Shown here piece after piece: positions 42,775 to 50,437 of a stretch of DNA of 64,000 bases (positions within the stretch are counted from its first letter, which is position 1; each line of letters opens with the position of its first letter). The notes beneath the pieces were generated by a model. That model searched no databases. It worked only from the letters and a program-made list of their open reading frames with translations, and had not been told where the DNA came from. Source of the DNA: an uncultured Flavobacteriaceae bacterium. Lineage in GTDB: Bacteria; Bacteroidota; Bacteroidia; Flavobacteriales; Flavobacteriaceae. Made by a program: the position numbers and the translations under genes. The DNA lies in assembly GCA_947497245.1 (NCBI GenBank), contig CANMFO010000008.1, forward strand, positions 106,361-170,360, given 5' to 3'.

Positions 42775-43794
42775 TCAATGTTTATCGGCATAATGTTTTT
42801 GCAATAGATCTTCCGCATAGTCGTTGGTCAGGTCGCGGGTAACGGTGTGCATATGGTTGGCGTTGTTTTGGGTGTTGTCAAATTCGATCAACAGCATCGG
42901 GCCATGGATCCGGTAATAGTTGGCCACTCCGGGCTTCATACTTCCCGCCCAGGCGAAGCTTAGGTTTTCGATGCCCGCCTTTTTGATTTTTGCACGGAAG
43001 GTCTCTGAAAATTCGAAAATGTAATTCCCGATATAGGTCTCAAGCAGTTCCATGAACAATTTCTTCTGACCTTCGTCAAGATCGGGATATGGAATTCCCT
43101 TTTTTTCCACTCCATTTACCTTGCGGTCGGTGGCGGTAATGATTTCCTTGGGCGCCACATCGGCGAATTTGGCTACCTTCAACTGTTCCTTGGTCAGTGC
43201 GTTCACGAGCGCAAATCCCAATTCTGATTCCTTCTGTAGGACTTGCTTGCCTTTTTGTTCCCCTGTTTTGATCATTCCCGGATTCGTACCCATAAAAGCA
43301 GGGGTACCGGATACTAGGGTTCCTCCGATAGAGGTGAAACTCAGGGAAACATGGTGCCCTTCGAACCGCCATCCCCAAGGTGTTGTGGGGGAAGGTTCGC
43401 CAAAAATGCAGAAGTGATAATTCAAGGGGTCCCTTCTTGGCAGACCATCGGGCATTTTGTCGTTGTCGTTGTTCTCGATAATCCGAAGTACTTTCTCCAG
43501 CTCCATGATTTCCCTGGTCTTTTTGTAGCCCTCCGGGCTCAATGAACTGGAGAGTAAAGCCAACGCGGCTTCTTTTTGAGGACCATCAAAATCATGGAAC
43601 CTGGGACCCTTTCGCGGAATGGGTATGTAGTTCATGTTAAAACGCTCTGCATCGTCCAAGGGATAGTGGGCTTCCCTTCGCAGGTCTTCCGACAACAGGT
43701 CCAAAAAGGCATTGGCTTTATCGGACAGGTCCTGGGCGGACATCTGGTAGGTGCAGAGAAGAGCTAGAATCAGGTATTTTGTGGAACGGTGCAT
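42775..43794 (-). CDS. DUF3500 family exported protein
   Basis: A protein of about 339 residues of the DUF3500 family. The ATG at 43794 is chosen because it begins a signal peptide (MHRSTKYLILALLCTYQMSAQ); in-frame ATGs at 43824 and 43830 only add a leader. Family landmarks: NMNYIPIPRKGPRFHDFDG near 60, PEGYKKTREIMELEKVL near 95, WGWRFEGHHVSLSFT near 145 and, near the end, MKPGVANYYRIHGPMLLIEFD with HMHTVTRDLTNDY. Many conserved His and Asp residues suggest a metal site, but no activity is established for the family. It lies 53 nt from the isomerase-like gene on the same strand. Confidence 0.85.
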   Translation of the reverse strand: MHRSTKYLILALLCTYQMSAQDLSDKANAFLDLLSEDLRREAHYPLDDAERFNMNYIPIPRKGPRFHDFDGPQKEAALALLSSSLSPEGYKKTREIMELEKVLRIIENNDNDKMPDGLPRRDPLNYHFCIFGEPSPTTPWGWRFEGHHVSLSFTSIGGTLVSGTPAFMGTNPGMIKTGEQKGKQVLQKESELGFALVNALTKEQLKVAKFADVAPKEIITATDRKVNGVEKKGIPYPDLDEGQKKLFMELLETYIGNYIFEFSETFRAKIKKAGIENLSFAWAGSMKPGVANYYRIHGPMLLIEFDNTQNNANHMHTVTRDLTNDYAEDLLQKHYADKH

Positions 43795-43974
43795 GGATAT
43801 GGACAGGTTTGTGTTGAATTTCATACCCACGACCTTTGGCCATTGGGCAGCTAAATGTACTTAAAATTACGGTATCGTCCGGATTTCGACCGAATTCTTG
43901 AAGCCGCTTAACGAATAGGGCATGAATTGTGAAATGGAACAAATGCCTATTGAAGGAAAATATTACCCGGTACG

Positions 43975-44005
43975 TTCGCCTTAACCGTATCGATTTGTAT
44001 TTTTG
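43975..44005 (+). promoter_or_regulatory. Candidate promoter TTC-N20-TATTTTTG for mazG
   Basis: TATTTTTG at 43998-44005 is an exact TAnnTTTG box; TTC at 43975-43977 is a weak -33 element with a 20-bp spacer. Predicted start near 44012 leaves about 9 nt before the ATG at 44021 and excludes an upstream in-frame TTG. Confidence 0.5.
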
Positions 44006-44020
44006 CCCAAATCGATTGAT

Positions 44021-44824
44021 ATGAATTCCAGGGAAGCCCAACTCAAAGCCTTTGACCGTTTACTCAGCATTATGGACGAACTACGTGCGCAATGCCCATG
44101 GGATAAAAAGCAGACCATGCAATCTTTGAGGCACCTGACCATTGAAGAGACCTATGAATTGGGCGATGCGATATTGGACAATGACCTGGAAGAAGTAAAA
44201 AAGGAACTGGGCGATGTACTGTTGCACATTGTGTTTTACGCCAAAATAGGAAGCGAGACCAGTGCCTTTGACATAGCCGATGTGTGCAACGATATTTGTG
44301 AAAAACTCATCAACCGCCATCCCCATATCTATGGCGAGGTAGAAGTGAAGGATGAGATGGACGTGCAGCGCAACTGGGAGGACATCAAACTAAAGGAAGG
44401 GAAGCGCAGTGTTTTGGAAGGGGTGCCCAAGGGCTTACCAGCTTTGGTAAAGGCCAATCGAATCCAGGACAAAGTGGCCGGGGTAGGTTTTGACTGGGAG
44501 AAACCGGAACAGGTCTGGGAAAAGGTCCAGGAGGAACTAGCGGAATTTCAGGAGGAGATCGAGGGCGGTGACCCCAAAAGAATGGAAGCGGAATTTGGCG
44601 ACGTGCTGTTCGCTATGGTCAACTACGCCCGTTTTTTGAAGATCGACCCTGAAAATGCGCTGGAACGCACCAACAAAAAGTTTATCACACGTTTTCAATA
44701 TTTGGAGGAAAAGACCAAGGCACTGGGAAAATCGTTGCGGGAAATGACACTGGCCGAGATGGACGTGTTCTGGGACGAAGCCAAAAAAGTGCAAGTATCC
44801 ACAACAACTTCGGGGAATGCCTAA
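44021..44824 (+). CDS. mazG: Nucleoside triphosphate pyrophosphohydrolase MazG
   Basis: A 267-residue all-alpha NTP pyrophosphohydrolase that hydrolyses NTPs to NMP and pyrophosphate, for house-cleaning or (p)ppGpp balance. It has the tandem double-domain layout of E. coli MazG. First repeat: RAQCPWDKKQTMQSLRHLTIE and EETYELGDAI with DLEEVKKELGDVLLHIVFYAK (about 22-75). Second repeat: GFDWEKPEQVWEKVQEELAEF with GDVLFAMVNYARF (about 155-205). The ATG at 44021 is used because the family begins just before this block; a TTG 18 nt upstream is unlikely. It has its own promoter and is separated from ruvX-def-DUF5606 by 21 kb. Confidence 0.94.
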   Translation: MNSREAQLKAFDRLLSIMDELRAQCPWDKKQTMQSLRHLTIEETYELGDAILDNDLEEVKKELGDVLLHIVFYAKIGSETSAFDIADVCNDICEKLINRHPHIYGEVEVKDEMDVQRNWEDIKLKEGKRSVLEGVPKGLPALVKANRIQDKVAGVGFDWEKPEQVWEKVQEELAEFQEEIEGGDPKRMEAEFGDVLFAMVNYARFLKIDPENALERTNKKFITRFQYLEEKTKALGKSLREMTLAEMDVFWDEAKKVQVSTTTSGNA

Positions 44825-44872
44825 AACCGGAATGGTCCGGGGTATCCGGAAAATGGGACCCCAAGCACCACT

Positions 44873-45406
44873 TTACCCCTTTCCAGTGAATTTTTCCCTG
44901 TTGAAGGCATCGGATGCCCCTTTGGGGATAGAGAGTGATGCCCATTTGTCGCCTTTGATCATTTTGCCCAGCAAAACAATTTGGCCTACATGGCCGGAGT
45001 AATGGGCCAGTTGCCGGTTTACTGCCTCGATGACGGTATGCGCCTCGTTCCGTATCATAATGGAAGTATCGAAGTTTTCGGCATTTACCAAGTCCAGAGC
45101 ATCAAAAACACATTGCCACCCTTGTTCCCAAGCACCCAGCATTTCGGTCTTTGTGGAGTAGGGGTTTTCAAACTCGTTCTCCCGGTCTCGCCAAGGTTTT
45201 TCGCCATCTTCCGTTAGGAAATTCGTCCATCGACTGCGCATATTGCCGACCATGTGCTTTACAATGATGGCAATGCTGTTGTCCCCCTCGTTTTGTTTCC
45301 AATGGATCTGCTCTTCGGAAAGCTGCTGAAAGGTCTTGTCTCCCAAAGTCTTATAGCGCTGAAACTCGAACAAGGCACTTTTGATGTAGTTCTCAGAATG
45401 GTCCAT
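44873..45406 (-). CDS. DUF1572 / DinB-like four-helix protein
   Basis: A protein of about 177 residues in the DinB/YfiT-like putative metalloenzyme superfamily. The ATG at 45406 is chosen over a longer frame. Seen: SALFEFQRYKTLGDKTFQQL, then WKQNEGDNSIAIIVKHMVGN with a candidate metal His (about 50), WTNFLTEDGEKPWRDRENEF and, near the end, VNRQLAHYSGHVGQIVLLGK, in which His-x3-His is a characteristic ligand pair. Relatives are thiol-dependent transferases or metal-binding stress proteins; function here is unknown. A perfect inverted repeat (TTTGCAC-N5-GTGCAAA) lies 22 nt before the start. Confidence 0.82.
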   Translation of the reverse strand: MDHSENYIKSALFEFQRYKTLGDKTFQQLSEEQIHWKQNEGDNSIAIIVKHMVGNMRSRWTNFLTEDGEKPWRDRENEFENPYSTKTEMLGAWEQGWQCVFDALDLVNAENFDTSIMIRNEAHTVIEAVNRQLAHYSGHVGQIVLLGKMIKGDKWASLSIPKGASDAFNREKFTGKG

Positions 45407-45427
45407 AAAGTATAGGTTGGAGCACGG

Positions 45428-45446
45428 TTTGCACTCAATGTGCAAA
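45428..45446. promoter_or_regulatory. Perfect inverted repeat TTTGCAC-N5-GTGCAAA
   Basis: Two 7-bp arms are separated by TCAAT. The site lies 22-40 nt upstream of the DUF1572 start and 21 nt after the end of msrB. It has no adjacent T-run, so it is more likely an operator than a terminator. Confidence 0.45.
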
Positions 45447-45466
45447 AGGGTTGAAGAATGGATATC

Positions 45467-45970
45467 TTACTGCGGAGCCGGAATGAAATTCAGGGCGACC
45501 CCGTTGATACAGTGCCTTTTTCCCGTTGTATTGCGCGGACCGTCATTGAACACATGACCCAGATGTCCACCACAAGTGGCACAATGTTCCTCCGTACGTT
45601 TGAAACCAATTTTATAATCCACGTCGTAAGCGACATTGCCGGGTATCTCCCGATCAAAACTGGGCCACCCCGTTCCGGAATCAAATTTGTGCTCGCTCTT
45701 GAAAAGATGGGTTCCACAGCCTGCACAAACATAGACCCCTTCTTCCTTGTTTGTCAAAAGTTCACTGGTGAACGGGTTTTCAGTAGCGGCCTTTCGCAGC
45801 ACGTAAAATGCCTCGGGTGACAGCTCTTTTTTCCATTCGGCTTCCGTTTTCGATACTTTGAAAATGGTTTCCTTTTTTTCGGTAGGGTCCACCGCCATCT
45901 CTTTTTCCTGGGAGTTGCCCTTGCATCCAAGTAAAACAACACACAATCCTAAAACTATTTTCCTAATCAT
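45467..45970 (-). CDS. msrB: Peptide-methionine (R)-S-oxide reductase, lipoprotein form
   Basis: A 167-residue MsrB with a lipobox (VVLLGC, Cys16), so it acts in the periplasm or at the outer membrane on oxidised methionine of exported proteins. Seen: the structural zinc sites VCAGCGTHLF and CATCGGHLGHVF, substrate block GTGWPSF, and the catalytic Cys154 in RHCINGVALNF. The more usual form is RYCxNSxSL, so a Ser-to-Gly change follows the Asn. A TAACTTTG box (46024-46017) is the probable promoter. It is 131 nt downstream of the collagen-like lipoprotein, with a terminator between. Confidence 0.94.
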   Translation of the reverse strand: MIRKIVLGLCVVLLGCKGNSQEKEMAVDPTEKKETIFKVSKTEAEWKKELSPEAFYVLRKAATENPFTSELLTNKEEGVYVCAGCGTHLFKSEHKFDSGTGWPSFDREIPGNVAYDVDYKIGFKRTEEHCATCGGHLGHVFNDGPRNTTGKRHCINGVALNFIPAPQ

Positions 45971-46016
45971 CTTTTATTGTTTTAACCTTTAGGTCGAAGT
46001 ACCGTTGTGTTCCTTT

Positions 46017-46024
46017 CAAAGTTA
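46017..46024 (-). promoter_or_regulatory. Candidate -7 box TAACTTTG for msrB
   Basis: An exact TAnnTTTG match on the minus strand; transcription would start about 40 nt before the ATG at 45970. A TTG is present at 13 bp, shorter than usual, so the -33 assignment is uncertain. Confidence 0.4.
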
Positions 46025-46042
46025 CACATTTTAGTATCAACT

Positions 46043-46074
46043 AAAAACCCCGTCCCCTCTTAGGGACAGGGTTT
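46043..46074 (-). terminator. Rho-independent terminator after the collagen-like lipoprotein gene
   Basis: On the minus strand a 12-bp stem, AAACCCTGTCCC/GGGACGGGGTTT (one T-G wobble), with loop TAAGAG runs into TTTTTAG. It lies 26 nt past the stop codon at 46100. Confidence 0.88.
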
Positions 46075-46099
46075 CAGTGTATTATGCCCGGCGGGCGGA

Positions 46100-46666
46100 T
46101 CAGTCCAAGATAAGTTTCTGGACGTCTTTTTCCGTGATTCCCAAGGATTGCATTACGGCATTAATATTGGATCGGTCTATTTTGGACCCGGAGATTTTCT
46201 CGGCCGGTAGCACGGCAATCCGGAAAACCTGGTTATCGGTATCTCCCGCTGCCAAGGTGGCCAGGTCGAAATCGGCCTCCAGGAACAGGCTCACATCCAA
46301 GAAAGTGTGGTCAAAATTATATTGTAACAGGCCCTGGTCCAGAATTCGGGTCTGCGGCATCAATCTCCAAACGTCCACGGCTTCACCATTGCCATCTCCC
46401 GTCTGCTCCCATAACAGATAGACCAAGACAACATCCGTTTCAAAAACTTCGATGGTCTGTGGAAATTCAAAAAGGATCCTATAATCGTTTTCGGTACTGA
46501 AAGTACCTTCGATATCGATGACCTTTCCCAGAATGTTCACCCCGTCCTGGCCATCAATTCCGTCGCGTCCATCGAGCCCGTCAAAACCTGGAGGCCCTTC
46601 AGGTCCTTCGCATGATACAAGAAATAAGGCAAGGAATGCGCCGAGAAATAAGCTAGCTTTTTTCAT
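46100..46666 (-). CDS. Collagen-like Gly-X-Y lipoprotein
   Basis: A 188-residue lipoprotein. The ATG at 46666 is chosen for its signal (MKKASLFLGAFLALFLVSC, lipobox VSC, Cys19). Directly after the Cys come about seven Gly-X-Y triplets with acidic residues (EGPEGPPGFDGLDGRDGIDG), then a globular domain of about 150 residues rich in acidic and hydrophobic strands (FSTENDYRILFEFPQTIEVF). Gly-X-Y repeats at the lipid end could trimerise the protein as a short stalk, presenting the globular part away from the membrane. No family was recognised for the globular part. It is followed by a strong terminator. Confidence 0.72.
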   Translation of the reverse strand: MKKASLFLGAFLALFLVSCEGPEGPPGFDGLDGRDGIDGQDGVNILGKVIDIEGTFSTENDYRILFEFPQTIEVFETDVVLVYLLWEQTGDGNGEAVDVWRLMPQTRILDQGLLQYNFDHTFLDVSLFLEADFDLATLAAGDTDNQVFRIAVLPAEKISGSKIDRSNINAVMQSLGITEKDVQKLILD

Positions 46667-46789
46667 AAGTATGATTTTTGTGTATTGTTTTGCCCCTATG
46701 GGGTATATTTTCCAGGATAGTTTCAAAAAGCGTTCCAAAATACACTTTTCTTGAAATTTCATTTTTGGTGGGGCCTTAAAAATTATGGG

Positions 46790-46807
46790 CAATCTAATTT
46801 CAGATTG
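46790..46807. promoter_or_regulatory. Inverted repeat CAATCT-N6-AGATTG upstream of glgE
   Basis: Two perfect 6-bp arms extended by GG/CC after one mismatch, 43-60 nt before the ATG of the alpha-glucan operon. This is where a repressor or activator of sugar genes would be expected; no matching regulator gene is adjacent. A weak -7-like TATTTTTA lies at 46820-46827. Confidence 0.35.
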
Positions 46808-46849
46808 ACCCTAATTTCCTATTTTTAACAAAACCAATCAACTAAGATT

Positions 46850-48787
46850 ATGCTCAAGCAGCACCGGGTGGTCATCGAAAATGTTTCACCGCAGCTCCAG
46901 GGAGGGGCTTTTTTTATCAAACGGGTAATCGGGGAGAGCGTCCAGCTGTACGCGGATGTACTTGCCGATGGCCATGACGTGGTTCAGGCCGAGGTGGTAT
47001 TTAGGCATGCCACGGCCAAAAAGGCCAGCGAAGTCCGCATGGTAGATCTGGGCCAGGACGTGTTCCAGGCCTCCTTCACTGTTGAAAAGCAAGGATTTTA
47101 TGAGTATCGAATCCAAGGCTGGGTGGACCATCCCCTTAACTGGCAGCATGGTATTGGAGCGAAGCTCAAAGATGGGCAACACGTGCGAAGCGAGCTGCTC
47201 GATGGGGTGCAGTACCTGAAGTTTCTCCTAAGGAAGGCACCGGAAAAGGCAAAATCGTACGTAAAGGGATTGGTGGCCCTTTTCGAAGATGAAACAACCT
47301 ATGACCGGGCGGTCCAAGAGGCAACTTCGGAGCATTTGCACCACCTTTTTCTTGATTTTCCGCAGCGCTCCTTGATGAATACGAGCAAGACATTTCAAAT
47401 CTACGTCGATCGGAAAAAAGCGAATTTTAGCACGTGGTACGAGTTTTTTCCGCGTTCTACCGCGCCCAAACCGGGACAACACGGTACGTTCAAGGATTGC
47501 GAAAAACTATTGCCCAGAATTGCGGATATGGGCTTTGACGTGCTTTATTTTCCGCCCATCCATCCCATCGGGGAAGTCAACCGCAAGGGGAAGAACAATA
47601 CCACGGAGGCCAAGGAGGGCGATTCCGGGGTTCCTTGGGCCATAGGGTCGAAAAATGGAGGGCACAAGGCCATCCATCCCGAACTCGGGACGGAGAAAGA
47701 TTTCAAGCTCCTCGTCGGGAAAGCGAAGGAGCAGGGCATAGAAATAGCTATGGACCTGGCATTTCAGGCCGCCCCGGACCATCCGTACATCACGGAGCAT
47801 CCACAATGGTTCAGAAAAAGACCTGACGGCTCCATACAATATGCCGAAAATCCGCCCAAGAAGTACCAGGACATCGTTAATTTCAATTTTGAATCGAAGG
47901 ACTATAAAGCGCTTTGGGCCGAATTGTTGGATGTGACCCTACAATGGGTGGCATGTGGTGTCAACATCTTTCGGGTCGACAACCCGCATACCAAACCCTA
48001 CTATTTCTGGAACTGGCTCATGATGGAGGTCAAGAAAAAGCACCCGGACGTATTGTTTTTGGCGGAGGCCTTTTCACGCCCAAAGGTCATGCAGCAACTG
48101 GCGAAGCAGGGCTTTTCACAATCGTATACCTATTTCACCTGGAGAGTGGGCAAACACGAGCTTATCGAGTATATGACCGAGCTTACCCAATCGGAGATGA
48201 AAGAGTACTATCGACCGAATTTCTGGCCGAACACCCCGGACATCAATCCGCACCACCTACAGGGGGCGAACGAGGCCATGCACCTGATCCGGTATGCCCT
48301 GGCGGCCACCCTATGTGGTAATTTAGGGATTTATGGCCCGGTATTCGAGTATATGGTCACCCATGCCATGCCCGGCAAGGAGGAATACCTGAATTCCGAA
48401 AAATACGAGATACGGCATTGGGATTGGGAAATCGAGAACAAGATCACCTACCTGATCGGACTGATCAACGGGGTTCGCAAGGCGCATTCCTCCCTGCAGC
48501 AGACGAACAACATACACTTTTGTGCCATAGAGAATGAAAACATCATCGCTTTCCATAAATGGAGCGATGATCGTACCGACGAAACCTTGATCGTCATCAA
48601 CCTCGATTCGTTCAATACCCAAGCGGGACAGGTTCAACTTCCCGTGGAACAACTCGGGATACAGCATGGCGAGTCCGTCCAAATGTTCGATTTGATCACG
48701 AACAATGGTTACATTTGGGGAAATGAGTGGAACTATGTATCGCTCGATCCGAATTTGCCCTTTCATTTGTTCCATATCAGAAAATAG
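46850..48787 (+). CDS. glgE: Alpha-1,4-glucan:maltose-1-phosphate maltosyltransferase
   Basis: A 645-residue GH13_3 enzyme that extends alpha-1,4-glucan with maltosyl units from maltose-1-phosphate. Seen: an N-terminal CBM48-like domain (about 1-120, including VQAEVVFRHATAKKASEVRM), an inserted helical region (about 120-190) that forms the dimer interface in known GlgE, and the barrel with FPPIHPIGEVNRKGKNN. Nucleophile Asp377 lies in FRVDNPHTKP and acid/base Glu406 in LAEAFSRPKVM; the 29-residue spacing equals that of Streptomyces GlgE. First gene of an operon with maltokinase, GlgB and GH31; the stop is 3 nt before the maltokinase start. Confidence 0.95.
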   Translation: MLKQHRVVIENVSPQLQGGAFFIKRVIGESVQLYADVLADGHDVVQAEVVFRHATAKKASEVRMVDLGQDVFQASFTVEKQGFYEYRIQGWVDHPLNWQHGIGAKLKDGQHVRSELLDGVQYLKFLLRKAPEKAKSYVKGLVALFEDETTYDRAVQEATSEHLHHLFLDFPQRSLMNTSKTFQIYVDRKKANFSTWYEFFPRSTAPKPGQHGTFKDCEKLLPRIADMGFDVLYFPPIHPIGEVNRKGKNNTTEAKEGDSGVPWAIGSKNGGHKAIHPELGTEKDFKLLVGKAKEQGIEIAMDLAFQAAPDHPYITEHPQWFRKRPDGSIQYAENPPKKYQDIVNFNFESKDYKALWAELLDVTLQWVACGVNIFRVDNPHTKPYYFWNWLMMEVKKKHPDVLFLAEAFSRPKVMQQLAKQGFSQSYTYFTWRVGKHELIEYMTELTQSEMKEYYRPNFWPNTPDINPHHLQGANEAMHLIRYALAATLCGNLGIYGPVFEYMVTHAMPGKEEYLNSEKYEIRHWDWEIENKITYLIGLINGVRKAHSSLQQTNNIHFCAIENENIIAFHKWSDDRTDETLIVINLDSFNTQAGQVQLPVEQLGIQHGESVQMFDLITNNGYIWGNEWNYVSLDPNLPFHLFHIRK

Positions 48788-48790
48788 CCC

Positions 48791-50422
48791 ATGGTAAAAA
48801 AGAAAGAAGCTTTAATGCAACCACCCTATGTCTTTGATGTGACATGGGAAAACCTGTTGGACGATCCCACCTTTATCAAAGTCTTTCTTTCCGATGTATT
48901 GGAAGATTATATTGTGAAGCAGCGCTGGTACGGAGGCAAGTCCAGCAAATTAAAGTACTTGGAACTGCACCAATATTTTAGGATCCAACAACATGGGGAG
49001 GTCTATTATGGCCTGCTTTTGGAAGTGAATTTCCAAGAGGCCTTTTATCAACACTATTTCCTTCCCATTGCCTTCGTTTCCGACGATAGTTTCGCCAAGG
49101 AAGAACGGATATTGCCCCTGAGCATAAAGGGGCAGACCGGCTATATCATCGATGCCATTAATCTGGAGGCGTTCCGGAAACTGGTCTTTGAACGGATCAT
49201 GACTTCCGTTCCCAATGACAAAACCCCTGTACGCTATCACAAAAGCAACTATTTTACCGATACGGCCTATGTGTCGTCGCGTTTTATGGGACTGGAACAA
49301 AGCAACACCTCGATCATCTACAACGACAGCGCGGTCATCAAATTTTTTAGACGAATCTATGCCGACAAAAATCCCGACTTTGAAATGAGCCAGTTTTTGT
49401 CCGAAAAAAAGGGTTACAAAAATACCCCCGCCTATTTAGGGAGTATCAGTGTAATTGACAAGGATGATGACAACATCACCATAGCACTATTGCAGCAATT
49501 GGTTCCCAATGAAGGGGATGCGTGGGACTTCATGTTGAAGGAGGTCGATAAGGTATTCGATAATTTGGAAGGCAAAAAGATCGTGGTCGACAAGCTTCCC
49601 CCGACCCAGTTGTTCCAACGGTTGCAAATCAAGGATGTCCCCCCGGAAATTATAGACTGGGCGGGTCTCGGCATCTTTTTGAAACTGCAGCAAATGGCGC
49701 GGCGTACCGCCGAGATGCACATTGCCCTCGGCTCCGAATTTGAGGATACCGCCTTTACCCCCAAACATTTTAACAGCGACTACGAAGTATGGTTGAAGAA
49801 CCGCCTGCTCTACCAATTTCAGAACCGCTTGAACAGCGTTGAGAACAACCTACATAAATTGGAAGGTCGGGCGGCCGATCTGGTCAAGGAGTTTTTGGAG
49901 CGCAAAAACGAGATCAGAAGACGATTGGTGCAGTTCGATTGGACCAAATTGAAGGGGGAAAGGATCCGGGTGCACGGAGATTACCATCTTGGACAGATCT
50001 TGGTAAAGGACGATGATTTCTACCTGTTGGATTTTGAAGGGGAACCCGAGAGTACCATCCGCGACAGAAAGGTCAAACACCCTCCGCTGAAGGATGTGGC
50101 GGGAATCTTCAGATCGTTCCATTATGCCATTTATGCCACCATTTTTAACAAGGGGGCGAACTATCCCTATTCCCAGGAAGATCTATTTAAAGCGGGCGAA
50201 ACGCTCTATAAGTTCTTTATTGGTGTATTTTTGGAATCCTACGTGGTCCTGATACAGGAAAACAACCTGAACATAGGGTATCATCAAGAGCGGATTTTTA
50301 TTCTGAAATACTGCATGCTCGAAAAGGCAATTTACGAGCTCGGGTATGAAATGAACTCGCGCCCGCGATGGGCGGTTATTCCGCTGGAAGGAATTTTGGG
50401 CATTATGAACGACACTAACTAG
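48791..50422 (+). CDS. Maltokinase (stand-alone)
   Basis: A 543-residue kinase-like protein that phosphorylates maltose to maltose-1-phosphate, the GlgE substrate. Seen: an N-terminal cap (about 30-130, with KQRWYGGKSSKLKYLELHQY), a nucleotide-binding lobe with EQSNTSIIYND, and the catalytic loop VHGDYHLGQIL (His395, Asp397), followed by YLLDFEGEP with metal-binding Asp414. Its family is often fused to trehalose synthase (TreS); here it is a separate gene with no TreS beside it. A start 8 codons later (48815) is possible. Located between glgE and glgB with gaps of 3 and 15 nt. Confidence 0.93.
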   Translation: MVKKKEALMQPPYVFDVTWENLLDDPTFIKVFLSDVLEDYIVKQRWYGGKSSKLKYLELHQYFRIQQHGEVYYGLLLEVNFQEAFYQHYFLPIAFVSDDSFAKEERILPLSIKGQTGYIIDAINLEAFRKLVFERIMTSVPNDKTPVRYHKSNYFTDTAYVSSRFMGLEQSNTSIIYNDSAVIKFFRRIYADKNPDFEMSQFLSEKKGYKNTPAYLGSISVIDKDDDNITIALLQQLVPNEGDAWDFMLKEVDKVFDNLEGKKIVVDKLPPTQLFQRLQIKDVPPEIIDWAGLGIFLKLQQMARRTAEMHIALGSEFEDTAFTPKHFNSDYEVWLKNRLLYQFQNRLNSVENNLHKLEGRAADLVKEFLERKNEIRRRLVQFDWTKLKGERIRVHGDYHLGQILVKDDDFYLLDFEGEPESTIRDRKVKHPPLKDVAGIFRSFHYAIYATIFNKGANYPYSQEDLFKAGETLYKFFIGVFLESYVVLIQENNLNIGYHQERIFILKYCMLEKAIYELGYEMNSRPRWAVIPLEGILGIMNDTN

Positions 50423-50437
50423 TAAGACTTAAGAAAA

